Shown here piece after piece: positions 40,667-48,886 of a DNA stretch of 56,215 nucleotides; positions within the stretch are counted from its first letter, which is position 1; each line of letters starts with the position of its first letter. The notes below the pieces were generated by a model, which ran no database searches, was not told the origin of the DNA, and was given only the letters and a program-made list of their open reading frames with translations. This DNA comes from Paraplanobispora siamensis. GTDB lineage: Bacteria; Actinomycetota; Actinomycetes; Streptosporangiales; Streptosporangiaceae. The translations under genes and the position numbers were made by a program. The stretch spans positions 1 through 56,215 of the forward strand of contig NZ_BOOJ01000041.1 of assembly GCF_016863175.1 (NCBI RefSeq), in the 5' to 3' direction.

Positions 40667-43063
40667 TCAGGCGTAGGCGCCGCGGACCTCCACGATGTCG
40701 GCCAGCGGGAACTCCAGATAGTCGCCCGCCTCCTCGCACCAGGCGTCGAGCACGCCGCTGCGCAGCTCGCCGTGGCTGACGGTGGCGGTCAGGCCGTCGG
40801 CCAGGGTGATGCCCGCCCGGACGCCGCGGTCGACCACGAAACCGAGCAGGGACTGCTGGGCGGTGGGCAGCCGGGGGGCCATCCGGCCGATCACGGCCCA
40901 GGTGCGCCCGGTGGACTGCGGGCCCGTGCCCCCGGCGGTGAACAGCCGCCGGGCGTGCTCGCGGGGGTCGGGCGGCGGCTCCACCAGCGCGTGGGCGGGC
41001 GGGTCCAGCTCGGCCACCTGCCCGCCGGGCAGCAGGATCAGCCGGCCGCCCTGCGGCTCGTCGACGCGGGCGCGGCGGATGGTGACCTCGCCGGTGTCCT
41101 GGACCTGCACCGGGGCGTAGCCGTGCTCGCGCAGCGCGGCGAGGGTCTTGTCGGCGGGCATCGCGCTGGCCAGCACGGTCGGCGCGAGCAGCCGCAGGCC
41201 CAGCCGGCCCAGCCGCCGGTGCGTGGCGATCTCGGCCAGCAGCGCCGGGTCGGAGGCCTGCACGATGCAGGCGACCGTGCTGACCGTGACCTCGCCGTGC
41301 CGCCTGGCCACATCGTGCACCAGATAGTCCAGGGGCTGCGGGATCGTGCCGACTTCGGCCAGGTCGGCCAGCAGGGCGTCGGCGGTGTAGCCGGAGTCCA
41401 GGGCGGCGCGCACGCTCGCCGGGCTGAAGCGCCAGACCGAGGCCGAGCCCCGCGACTCGCGGTCGGCGGCCCGGTCGAGCAGCTCGGCCAGCTCCGCCGA
41501 GGGCGGGCCGGTCACCACCGCGGTCAGGTCGGCGCCGAACAGGGCGCTGCGCCGTACGCTCGCCAGGGCCCGGGTCGAGCACTCGATCAGGGCGGGGTCG
41601 TGCTCGACGAGCGGGGAGGAGTCGTCGCTCTCGTCGCCGGCCTCGGCCTCCAGGGCGGCCAGCGCGCGGCCCAGATCGGTGATCGCCTCATGGGCCACCA
41701 GGCCCAGCAGCCGGGCCTCCTCCAGCACCGCCGGCGCGCACTCGGCCAGCAGCGCCCGGTCCAGCAGCGGGGCGTGCCAGTGGGCCAGGCGGACCAGTCC
41801 GGCGCGGTCGGCGCAGGCCGTGCTGGCCGGGAGCCGGGCCAGCACGCCGAGCACCGCGCGGCGCACCCGGGCCACCGCGCTGCCGGCGGGGTCGTCGCCC
41901 AGCACCGTGCCGTACTTGCCGCCGGTCCTGCGCAGCGACGAGCGCTCCATCCGCCACCAGGCCGCCAGCAGGACCCGGAGCCGGGCCGCGGCGTCGTCCA
42001 GCCGCCAGCGGTCGAACCGCTCGGTGGGCACCAGGCCGCCGGCCTGCTCGTCCCAGGCCAGCAGCCGGGCCACCGCGCAGACCTCCAGCAGCAGCCGGGT
42101 CTCGTCCTCGTCGCAGCCGGTCTCCCTGGCCACCCGCCGTACCTCGCGCACGCCCACCCCGCCGGCCTTCAGCAGCGGGAGCGGGGCCTTGGAGGTGTTG
42201 TCGAGCATCGCGGCGCAGCGCTCGACCACGTGCGGGGCGGCCAGCGTCATCAGGTGGTCCACGCTCTCGGGGTCCACCGGGAGCGTGGCCAGGTCGGGCG
42301 GGACGGGGCTGAAGGGCGGGCGGTAGCCGGGGCCGCGCAGCGCGAGCGCGACCTCGCGGGGCATCTCGGCCACGTTCCAGCTGGGCCGGAAGATCAGTCC
42401 GTGGTCGGCGGCCCACTTCTCCGGCGTGCCCGGCACGACGAACCGGCCGCCGTCGACGTCGCGGACCGGGCCGTCCCAGGTGAACTCCTCCAGCAGCCGC
42501 TCGGCGCCGGCCGGGGCCCGCTTGAGCAGGGTGACCACCCGGGCGGGGTCGGACAGGGTCTCGCAGATCCCGGCGATCAGGTGCCGCTTGGGCGCCGGGG
42601 GCAGGCCGAGCGAGCCCGCCAGCGCGCGCAGGGCGTCGGCGCTGGTCGTCCAGGAGTTCAGGTAGTGGGCGAGCGGCTCGCCCAGCCCGAAGGGGGCCGT
42701 CCACCAGCGGGCGAGCGCGGCGACGACATGGACGTTCCCCTCGTTGTCCGGCCAGGCCAGCGCGTGGTCGAAAAGCACCTCCAGCCAGGGGGTCACCTCG
42801 GCCTCCGGCACGCCGAAGAAGGTCGCCAGGGTCTGCGCGTCGACCCGGTCTCCCAGGGCCAGCGCGGCCTCGGCGATCTCCAGGGCCGGCAGCGGCAGGC
42901 CGCGCAGGACCTCCATCACGGCGAAGCCGTTGCCCAGTCGCTGCGCCAGGGTGTCCAGGCGGCGCGGCCACGGTGGGGCGATGGCGTCCAGTCTGTTGGC
43001 CAGAACTCGGGCGAGCCGTTCTTCGTCGAGGGTTTTCAACCAGCCGAGCAGGTGATCGTCCAT
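40667..43063 (-). CDS. Helicase-associated (XPB/Ssl2-like) domain protein
   Basis: A 798-residue soluble protein. Its helical N-terminal half (DEERLARVLANRLDAIAPPW) leads to the C-terminal Helicase_C_3-like domain (VACIVQASDPALLAEIATHR, ALREHGYAPVQVQDTGEV). This matches the actinobacterial helicase-associated proteins that accompany XPB-type helicases. No Walker motif is seen and no helicase gene is adjacent, so it is a lone subunit here. It probably acts in DNA repair or transcription. ATG 43063 is used. Confidence 0.75.
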   Translation of the reverse strand: MDDHLLGWLKTLDEERLARVLANRLDAIAPPWPRRLDTLAQRLGNGFAVMEVLRGLPLPALEIAEAALALGDRVDAQTLATFFGVPEAEVTPWLEVLFDHALAWPDNEGNVHVVAALARWWTAPFGLGEPLAHYLNSWTTSADALRALAGSLGLPPAPKRHLIAGICETLSDPARVVTLLKRAPAGAERLLEEFTWDGPVRDVDGGRFVVPGTPEKWAADHGLIFRPSWNVAEMPREVALALRGPGYRPPFSPVPPDLATLPVDPESVDHLMTLAAPHVVERCAAMLDNTSKAPLPLLKAGGVGVREVRRVARETGCDEDETRLLLEVCAVARLLAWDEQAGGLVPTERFDRWRLDDAAARLRVLLAAWWRMERSSLRRTGGKYGTVLGDDPAGSAVARVRRAVLGVLARLPASTACADRAGLVRLAHWHAPLLDRALLAECAPAVLEEARLLGLVAHEAITDLGRALAALEAEAGDESDDSSPLVEHDPALIECSTRALASVRRSALFGADLTAVVTGPPSAELAELLDRAADRESRGSASVWRFSPASVRAALDSGYTADALLADLAEVGTIPQPLDYLVHDVARRHGEVTVSTVACIVQASDPALLAEIATHRRLGRLGLRLLAPTVLASAMPADKTLAALREHGYAPVQVQDTGEVTIRRARVDEPQGGRLILLPGGQVAELDPPAHALVEPPPDPREHARRLFTAGGTGPQSTGRTWAVIGRMAPRLPTAQQSLLGFVVDRGVRAGITLADGLTATVSHGELRSGVLDAWCEEAGDYLEFPLADIVEVRGAYA

Positions 43064-43435
43064 CTCGCAGCTCTCTTAGGAATGGTGCGCGGGGAAGTCG
43101 TCTCCCTGTGTGGTCTTCTGTTCGGGACGGTCGGGATGTGGCCACCCCCCGCCTCGGCCGAGGACGGGCGGGAAGCCGCTCTCTTCAGGGAGCGGAGGGG
43201 TCGCAGACCTCAAAGGTAATGCAGAGGGGATGTCCCGGTCAGGCACCGCGCGGAATGCGCCGGATTCCGTGGGACGACCGGAACCCGTCACGTGGTGTGA
43301 CCGGCCCCGGCCCGACGGCGGGGGGAGCGTCGGGGCCGGGGCCGGCCGGCGCCAGGTGAGGGGAAGAGGCGGCGCCTTCTCGGGATGGCTCGGATCTCGG
43401 TGCGGGCGCGGGCCCGCGGGGTGGCTCGTACGGGT
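43064..43435. other. 372-base intergenic region
   Basis: The gap between the helicase-associated gene and the ATPase gene. I see the promoter side of the former, a strong hairpin at 43303-43343 and no convincing gene. A 71-codon minus frame at 43076-43291 lacks a good start and family features. Confidence 0.6.
43303..43343 (-). terminator. Hairpin after the ATPase gene
   Basis: A 15-base stem (GGCCCCGGCCCGACG with its complement, one bulged G) and a 10-base loop, located 93 bases beyond the stop at 43436. Confidence 0.6.
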
Positions 43436-43972
43436 TCAGGGCCGCAGGACGGCCCAGACGATTTTGCCGTACGGGGCCAGCGGCGCCCAGCCCCAGCGGG
43501 CGCTGAGCGATTCGACGATGTGCAGTCCCAGCCCGCCGACCTCCATGGGGGAGGGGTCGCGGAGGGTGGGGGATCCGGCGCCGGGGTCGTTGAGCGCGCA
43601 CGTCACGAGGGTGCCGCGGCGGATCAGGGAGAGCCGGACCGGTTCCCCGACGTGCGAGCGGGCCAGCCGCAGGCCGTGCCTGATGGCGTTGGTGGCCAGC
43701 TCGGAGACGATCAGCTCCATGTTCTCGCTCAGCTCGTCGAGCCGCCAGCCGGTCAGCGTCCCGAGCGCGAAGCTGCGCGCGGAGTGCACGGACTCGGTGT
43801 GCGGGGGGAGCACGAACGTGGCGCTCGCTGGGGACGACACGGTTCCCGGCAGCAGGTCCCGGGCGGCGTCAGGCCACCAGCCGACGGGGGGCCACCAGTC
43901 GAGCGCCGTCCACGCGGGGCGTGGCGGCGCGGTTTGGGCGGACTGCACGGGATCATCATGAGACAAACTCAT
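43436..43972 (-). CDS. Anti-sigma-type ATP-binding protein (HATPase)
   Basis: A 178-residue protein with a GHKL ATPase domain: ELIVSELATNAIRHGLRLAR (N box), ALNDPGAGSPTL (G1-like, diverged) and GGLGLHIVESLSARWG (G2). Such RsbW-like proteins accompany XRE/DUF397 pairs in actinomycetes and may bind sigma factors or regulators. ATG 43972 is preferred; no clear ribosome site is seen, and TGCAGGTGCA abuts the start. It is divergent from the XRE gene. Confidence 0.8.
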   Translation of the reverse strand: MSLSHDDPVQSAQTAPPRPAWTALDWWPPVGWWPDAARDLLPGTVSSPASATFVLPPHTESVHSARSFALGTLTGWRLDELSENMELIVSELATNAIRHGLRLARSHVGEPVRLSLIRRGTLVTCALNDPGAGSPTLRDPSPMEVGGLGLHIVESLSARWGWAPLAPYGKIVWAVLRP

Positions 43973-43973
43973 G

Positions 43974-44002
43974 TGCAGGTGCAAGAGCGAATGCACGTGC
44001 AT
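43974..44002. promoter_or_regulatory. Twin TGCA-GTGCA operators
   Basis: TGCAGGTGCA (43974-43983) and the palindrome ATGCACGTGCAT (43991-44002) are 18 bases apart in the ATPase/XRE divergent region. The 12-mer is identical to 21109-21120. Confidence 0.55.
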
Positions 44003-44132
44003 CAGGTCCGTGCAGGCGCTACGGTACCCCTGAATTCGCTTACTCGGACGAAAGGGGATCTTGTCCTTAGCCGGGAAATTTCCGGTTGTGAAGTGACAGA
44101 CTGTCGATCAGGAAGCGAGCAAGGAGCACCAC

Positions 44133-44999
44133 GTGTCCATGGACCCTCCGGGTACCGGTTCCACCGTCCGGCGCATCATGCTCGGCGCGAGTCTTCGCCG
44201 CCTGCGTGAGGAGAAGGGGCTCACCAGAGAGGTCGCCGGATTCCACATCCGGGCCTCCGAGTCCAAGATCAGCCGGATGGAACTGGGCCGTGTGGGATTC
44301 AAGACTCGGGACGTGGAGGACCTGCTCACCCTGTACGGCGTGCTCGACAACGCGGAACGGCGCAGCCTGCTGGAGATGGTCCGCGAGGCGAACACCCCTG
44401 GCTGGTGGCACAAGTACGGCGACATCCTGCCGAACTGGTTCGCCACCTACGTGGGGCTGGAGGAGGCGGCGAACTTGATCCGCACCTATGAGGTGCAGTT
44501 CGTCCCCGGCCTGCTCCAGACGTCCTCCTACGCGCGCACCGTGATCCGGCTCGGCTACCCGGACGTGCCCGACGCGGAGATCGAGCGCCGTGTGCATATG
44601 CGCATGCAACGGCAGGACCGCCTGTCGAAGAAGGACGGCCCGCGGCTGTGGGCGGTCATCGACGAGGCGGCACTGAGACGGCCGATCGGGGGCAGGGACA
44701 TCATGAGGGAGCAGCTCCAGCACCTGCTGGAGGCCTCCGCTCTGCCCAACATCACTCTCCAGGTGATGCCGTTCAAGTTCGGCATGCATGCGGCCGAGGG
44801 TGGCGCGTTCAGCATCCTCAGATTTCCGGAGTCCGACCTGTCGGACGTCGTCTACGTCGAGCAGCTCTGGGGGGCCCTCTACCTGGACAAACGTGAGGAC
44901 ATCGATCCATACCTCACGGCCATGGAGCAGTTGTGCGTGGAGAGCACGACACCCGGAGGGACCACCGAGTTACTCGGCGCCCTTCTCAGAGAGATCTAA
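44133..44999 (+). CDS. XRE-family regulator with DUF5753 domain
   Basis: A 288-residue regulator. The Cro/C1-type helix-turn-helix (LGASLRRLREEKGLTREVAG, FHIRASESKISRMELGR) precedes the DUF5753 domain (WFATYVGLEEAANLIRTYEV, QFVPGLLQTSSYARTVI, ITLQVMPFKFGMHAA). It is of the WhiJ-like kind that controls development or antibiotic genes with DUF397 partners. AAGGAG precedes the GTG. Codon 280 is TTA (44970-44972), a rare codon that in streptomycetes makes translation depend on bldA. The DUF397 gene starts directly after its stop. Confidence 0.92.
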   Translation: MSMDPPGTGSTVRRIMLGASLRRLREEKGLTREVAGFHIRASESKISRMELGRVGFKTRDVEDLLTLYGVLDNAERRSLLEMVREANTPGWWHKYGDILPNWFATYVGLEEAANLIRTYEVQFVPGLLQTSSYARTVIRLGYPDVPDAEIERRVHMRMQRQDRLSKKDGPRLWAVIDEAALRRPIGGRDIMREQLQHLLEASALPNITLQVMPFKFGMHAAEGGAFSILRFPESDLSDVVYVEQLWGALYLDKREDIDPYLTAMEQLCVESTTPGGTTELLGALLREI

Positions 45000-45236
45000 A
45001 TGGAGCAGACCTATAACGGCATGCCCGCCACGGACCTGGCCGGGGCCGACTGGCGAAAGAGCCGCTACAGCAACTCGACGGGCAACTGCGTCGAGCTCGC
45101 CGAACTGCCGGACGGCAGCGTGGCGGTCCGCAACTCCCGATTCCCTGACGGTCCGGCCCTGATCTACACCCGCGACGAGATCCGCGCGCTGGTGCTAGGG
45201 GTCAAGGACGGGGAGTTCGACAGCCTGACGGCGTAA
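45000..45236 (+). CDS. DUF397 domain protein
   Basis: A 78-residue protein with the DUF397 signature: DWRKSRYSNSTGNCVELAEL, then VAVRNSRFPDGPALIYTRDE. It starts with the base after the TAA of the XRE gene, so the two are coupled. DUF397 proteins act as partners or antagonists of the paired XRE regulators (family knowledge). Confidence 0.92.
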   Translation: MEQTYNGMPATDLAGADWRKSRYSNSTGNCVELAELPDGSVAVRNSRFPDGPALIYTRDEIRALVLGVKDGEFDSLTA

Positions 45237-45250
45237 CGCCGTTTTTACCT

Positions 45251-45281
45251 CCGGCGCGTGTGGTTAACCTGCACGCGCCGG
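45251..45281 (+). terminator. Hairpin after the XRE/DUF397 operon
   Basis: Perfect 10-base arms (CCGGCGCGTG and CACGCGCCGG) with an 11-base loop that contains GGTTAACC, 14 bases after the stop. Confidence 0.75.
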
Positions 45282-45348
45282 TCATGTAACGGGGAACGGG
45301 GGACAGACGGGCAGAGTTCGACCCATACCGAAAGAGGGGGATCGAACC

Positions 45349-45621
45349 ATGCTCGACCAGATGACCTTGTATCCCGTGGCCGACGACGAGCTTCTCGCGC
45401 CGGGCGGCCGCGTCATGATCCGCACCTACGGGGTCGGATCGGCGGCCGCCGACAGCGGTGCGACGCTCGGGGTGTCCTATCGCACCTGGGTCACCGGGGT
45501 CCGTGACCAGCCGCGCTACTGGAGCTGGGGGCACTTCGAGGACGCCCGCCGGGGTCACCGCATGGTGGTCGAGTGGCTGACCGGGCGCGGCCCGCGGCCC
45601 GGGCCGGCGCAGGCCGCGTGA
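45349..45621 (+). CDS. Small hypothetical protein
   Basis: A 90-residue soluble protein (MLDQMTLYPVADDELLAPGG ... SYRTWVTGVRDQPRYWSWGH). AAAGAGGGGG precedes the ATG and codon bias is normal. No family is recognised. It lies between the DUF397 operon terminator and the NIPSNAP-like gene. Confidence 0.6.
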   Translation: MLDQMTLYPVADDELLAPGGRVMIRTYGVGSAAADSGATLGVSYRTWVTGVRDQPRYWSWGHFEDARRGHRMVVEWLTGRGPRPGPAQAA

Positions 45622-45663
45622 TCGGCGGCCTGTACGGCCCGCGACTCCTGGGCTAGTGTGCCA

Positions 45664-45681
45664 ACCAAGCATTCGCTTGGT
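45664..45681. promoter_or_regulatory. ACCAAGC-ATTC-GCTTGGT operator
   Basis: Perfect 7-base arms and a 4-base loop, just after TAGTGT (45653-45658), a likely -10. Its right half GCTTGGTAAG is identical to that at 49825-49834. Confidence 0.65.
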
Positions 45682-45694
45682 AAGGGAGGGCTCC

Positions 45695-46453
45695 ATGCGG
45701 CGCGGGATCTACCTGGTCGAGGAAGTCGACTTCCGGCCGATGAACTCGCGCAGGCCGCTGGAGTACCTGACCTGGCTCACCCGTTACAAGAAGGAGGACG
45801 AGACCCTCGGCAGCCCGGAGCTGACGAAGGGGTTGTCGATCAGGTCACGGGAGATCGACCTCGTCGGGGCCTTCTACGCCGTCGGCATCACGGGCCACCC
45901 GCAGTTCAGGGCGGTCACGCTCTGGGACTGCCACGGCGGCTGGGACGGCGGCTGGCGGCAGATGATGAACATCTACGACGGCGTCGACGACAGGCTGTTC
46001 CTGTCCGACATCGACGACCTGCGCTTCTCCGCCTTCTCCCGCCCGCTCGGCGCGGTCCGCGGCAGCCCGGCCCTGGCCGACATCACCGCCGAGGGCTACG
46101 CCGCGCCGTTCTATCTCTTCGAGAGCGCCAGGGTGCGCCCCGGCGCCGCCCTGGACTATCTCGACGCGGTCCGCGAGGAGCGCGCGCCCGTCCTCGCCGA
46201 CCACGGCCACCGGCCGGTCGGCCTGTACGAGGTCCTGTTCTGCGACACCGAGGTCGTCACGATCTGGGGCATGTCCCTGGACGCGCACCTGGCGACGCAG
46301 CGGGCCCGGGACGCGGCCCTCGGCCTCGACGACGAGGTCGAGCCCGACGAGCGCCTGCTCGCCTGGAGCAGACGGGCCCGCGACTTCCTGGACGGGCCGT
46401 GGCGGGAGACCCTGCTGGCGCCCTTCCCGGGCTCCCGCCTGTCCCCGGCCTGA
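45695..46453 (+). CDS. NIPSNAP/dimeric alpha-beta-barrel-like protein
   Basis: A 252-residue soluble protein. The C-terminal half (FYLFESARVRPGAALDYLDA, VLADHGHRPVGLYEVLFCDT, EVVTIWGMS) has the pattern of a NIPSNAP/EthD-type ferredoxin-like barrel, and the N-terminal half seems to be a second, diverged copy. AAGGGAGGG precedes the ATG. The shared operator upstream suggests it belongs with the oxidative cluster at 48.9-55 kb. The function is unknown; such folds often bind hydrophobic ligands or haem. Confidence 0.6.
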   Translation: MRRGIYLVEEVDFRPMNSRRPLEYLTWLTRYKKEDETLGSPELTKGLSIRSREIDLVGAFYAVGITGHPQFRAVTLWDCHGGWDGGWRQMMNIYDGVDDRLFLSDIDDLRFSAFSRPLGAVRGSPALADITAEGYAAPFYLFESARVRPGAALDYLDAVREERAPVLADHGHRPVGLYEVLFCDTEVVTIWGMSLDAHLATQRARDAALGLDDEVEPDERLLAWSRRARDFLDGPWRETLLAPFPGSRLSPA

Positions 46454-46535
46454 CGGCCGCACCCGCCGTGGCGGACGCGACTGTCAGGCCCGGACGCCGA
46501 GCGCTCCCAGCTGCCGGGCCGTCCGGCTGCCGGGA

Positions 46536-48146
46536 TCAGACGGTGAACTGGGCGACGACGCCGTGCAGCTCGGTGGCGACCCGGCCGAGTTCGTCGGCGG
46601 TACGGCGGGACTCGGCGGCCCCCGACGTGGTGGTCTGAGCCTCGGAGGCGACCTCGGTGATGCCGGTCGCGATCTCACCGGCGCCGACGGCGGCCTGGGA
46701 GATGTTGCGGCTCATCTCCCCGGAGGTGGCGCTCTGCTCCTCGACGGCGGCGGCGATGGTGGTGGAGTGCTCGCTGACGCTCGTGATGACCTCGCTGATG
46801 CCGGCGATGGCCGCGATGGCCGCGTCGGTGTCGGCCTGGATGGCCTCCACCCGCCGGGCGATGTCCTCGGTGGCCCTGGCCGTCTCCTGGGCCAGGTCCT
46901 TGACCTCGCCCGCGACGACCGCGAAGCCCTTGCCCTGCTCGCCCGCGCGGGCGGCCTCGATGGTGGCGTTCAGGGCCAGCAGGTTGGTCTGCTCGGCGAT
47001 GCTCGTGATGGTCTTGATGACCGAGCCGATCTCCGCCGAGGAGGCGCCCAGCTTGGCCACGGTCTCGCCGGCGCCGCGCACCGCATCGACCCCGGCGTCG
47101 GCCACCCGGGCGGCCTGGCTGACGCTGTTGGAGATCTCCGAGATGGAGGCGCTCATCTCCTCGCTCGCCGCGGCGATCGTCTGCACGTTGGAGGAGACCT
47201 GCTCGGCGGTGGCGGCGACATGGCCGGAACGCGCGGAGGTGTGGGCGGCGGCGGTGTCCATCTGCCCGGAGACGACGGTCAGCTCGCGGGAGGCATCGCT
47301 CAGAGTCGTGCTCTGCCGGCTGATCGTGGAGAAGGAGTCGCGCAGCACCCGCAGGGTCTCGTCCAGAGCGCGGGCCATGTCGCCCAGCTCGTCGCGGCGG
47401 GAGGTGTCGACGCGCACGGTCAGGTCCTTGCCGGCGACCTTGCGCAGGACCTGCACGGTCGCACTCAACGGCCGGGTGATGGTCCGGGTGACCAGGGCGG
47501 CCAGAGCGGCGGCCACCAGCAGGCACAGCGCACCGGCGACCAGCATCACGTACAGGGAGGTCTCGCTGGAGGACCGGGCGTCGGTGGCCGTCGCGGTGAG
47601 GTTCTCACCGGCCTCGGCGGCCAGCTCGTCGACGGCCTCGGCCGCCTTGGCGAAGTGCTCCAGCGCCTCGCCCGAGACCAGGCCGCCCGCCTTCTCGATG
47701 TCCGCGGGCATGCCGCTGCGGTAGGCGGCGACGATCTGCTCGTCGACGCGCATGAACTCCTCGAACGCCTCCCCGGCCGTCTCCAGGTCCTCCCGCTGGG
47801 TGGCGGTCAGCTCCATGCCCGCAAGCTTCTTCAGGTCCTCGCGGAAGGCCGCGGTGGAGGCCAGGAAGCTCTGCCGCTGGCCGGCGTTGTCGTCGGCGGC
47901 GCCCGGCACGCCGCGCTGGGCGTCGAAGGCGTAGCCGGTCTGCCAGCCGGCGAAGTCGGCGGCGTGGAACTTGGCGGTCAGCGCCGCGCCGCGGATCGCG
48001 GCGGTGGCGTCCGTCCGGTTGGCCGCGTCATGCGCGGAGGACAGGCCCGCCACGCCCACGCCGACCGCCACGCACAACAACGCGCCCACCGATGCGAACG
48101 CGCCACCCAGGCGTACACCGACCTTCAGGTCGTCCAACTTCTTCAT
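46536..48146 (-). CDS. Methyl-accepting chemotaxis protein
   Basis: A complete 536-residue receptor. TM1 is at about 15-35, a helical extracytoplasmic sensor at 36-195, TM2 at 196-217, HAMP at 218-270 ([20 protein letters not shown]) and the signalling domain from ~290, with the conserved hairpin [20 protein letters not shown] and [16 protein letters not shown]. It relays an external signal to CheA/CheW, which are not in the window. A sigma-28-type promoter precedes it, matching the one at 649-674. No C-terminal CheR tether is seen. Confidence 0.95.
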   Translation of the reverse strand: MKKLDDLKVGVRLGGAFASVGALLCVAVGVGVAGLSSAHDAANRTDATAAIRGAALTAKFHAADFAGWQTGYAFDAQRGVPGAADDNAGQRQSFLASTAAFREDLKKLAGMELTATQREDLETAGEAFEEFMRVDEQIVAAYRSGMPADIEKAGGLVSGEALEHFAKAAEAVDELAAEAGENLTATATDARSSSETSLYVMLVAGALCLLVAAALAALVTRTITRPLSATVQVLRKVAGKDLTVRVDTSRRDELGDMARALDETLRVLRDSFSTISRQSTTLSDASRELTVVSGQMDTAAAHTSARSGHVAATAEQVSSNVQTIAAASEEMSASISEISNSVSQAARVADAGVDAVRGAGETVAKLGASSAEIGSVIKTITSIAEQTNLLALNATIEAARAGEQGKGFAVVAGEVKDLAQETARATEDIARRVEAIQADTDAAIAAIAGISEVITSVSEHSTTIAAAVEEQSATSGEMSRNISQAAVGAGEIATGITEVASEAQTTTSGAAESRRTADELGRVATELHGVVAQFTV

Positions 48147-48206
48147 GTCCGGTCAAACTCTTTCTCAGATGCCGCCACGGGCCGATCCCGCAGCACCAGT
48201 CGGACT

Positions 48207-48232
48207 ATCGACACCGTCGCATCAGAGCTGAG
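48207..48232 (-). promoter_or_regulatory. Sigma-28 (FliA)-type promoter of the second chemoreceptor
   Basis: CTCA, 16 bases, GTCGAT on the minus strand, about 60 bases before the ATG. The element at 649-674 has the same geometry (CTCA-N16-GCCGAT). Confidence 0.6.
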
Positions 48233-48248
48233 CCTCCGGGCAGGGAAG

Positions 48249-48830
48249 TCAGATCGGGGCGTTCCAGGTGAGGATCACCTGCTGGCCGTGCTCGAAGCCG
48301 AGACGGGAGTAGGTGCCGGTGTCGAGCCGGAAGAAGCGGCCCTCCTCGGGTGGCTGACCGAGCCAGCGGGCCGCCAGGACCCGCAGGAAGTGGCCGTGGG
48401 CGACCAGCGCGACGTCGCCCCGCGCGGCGCTCGCGCGGGCGATGACCCGGTCGGCGCGCTCGGCGACCTGCGCGGCGCTCTCGCCGGGGTGGCCGGCGTC
48501 GCCGGGGATGACGCCGTCACGCCACAGGTACCAGCCGGCCCGGGTCTGGCGGATCGTGGCGGTGGTGATCCCCTCGTAGCCGCCGTAGTCCCACTCCCAC
48601 ATGTCGGGATCGACCTCGTAGCCGGTCAGCCCGGCCAGCTCGGCCGTCCGGCGGGCCCGCAGGGCGGGGCTGACCAGGACGAGGTCCAGCGCCCTGTCCT
48701 TGACGAGGGGGGCCAGCGCCCGCGCCTCGTCCTCGCCCCTGGGGGTGAGGGGCAGGTCGGTGCGTCCGGTGTGCCGCCTGTCCCGGCTCCACTCGGTCTC
48801 GCCGTGCCGAAGCAGAATCATCTCGTTCAT
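48249..48830 (-). CDS. Histidine phosphatase family protein
   Basis: A 193-residue phosphoglycerate-mutase-like enzyme. The phosphohistidine motif LLRHGETEWS is at the start, RRHTGRTDLPLTPRG follows, and the second catalytic His is in VALVAHGHFLRVLAARW. It is a small-molecule or protein phosphatase with unknown substrate. ATG 48830 is used; a TTG at 48890 overlapping the LLM gene stop (TTGA) is an alternative that would couple the two genes. Confidence 0.88.
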   Translation of the reverse strand: MNEMILLRHGETEWSRDRRHTGRTDLPLTPRGEDEARALAPLVKDRALDLVLVSPALRARRTAELAGLTGYEVDPDMWEWDYGGYEGITTATIRQTRAGWYLWRDGVIPGDAGHPGESAAQVAERADRVIARASAARGDVALVAHGHFLRVLAARWLGQPPEEGRFFRLDTGTYSRLGFEHGQQVILTWNAPI

Positions 48831-48886
48831 GATGAACTCATGATGCCCGTACGGCTCCCGCCGATTCGGCATCGCCCCACCGCGGC

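Noticed and set aside
43076-43291. A 71-codon minus frame upstream of the helicase-associated gene
   Set aside because: No ribosome site, no motif, and weak codon pattern.
45000-45236. XRE/DUF397 as a simple toxin-antitoxin pair
   Set aside because: The HTH protein is a 288-residue DUF5753 regulator and DUF397 is a known partner family; no toxin motif is seen.
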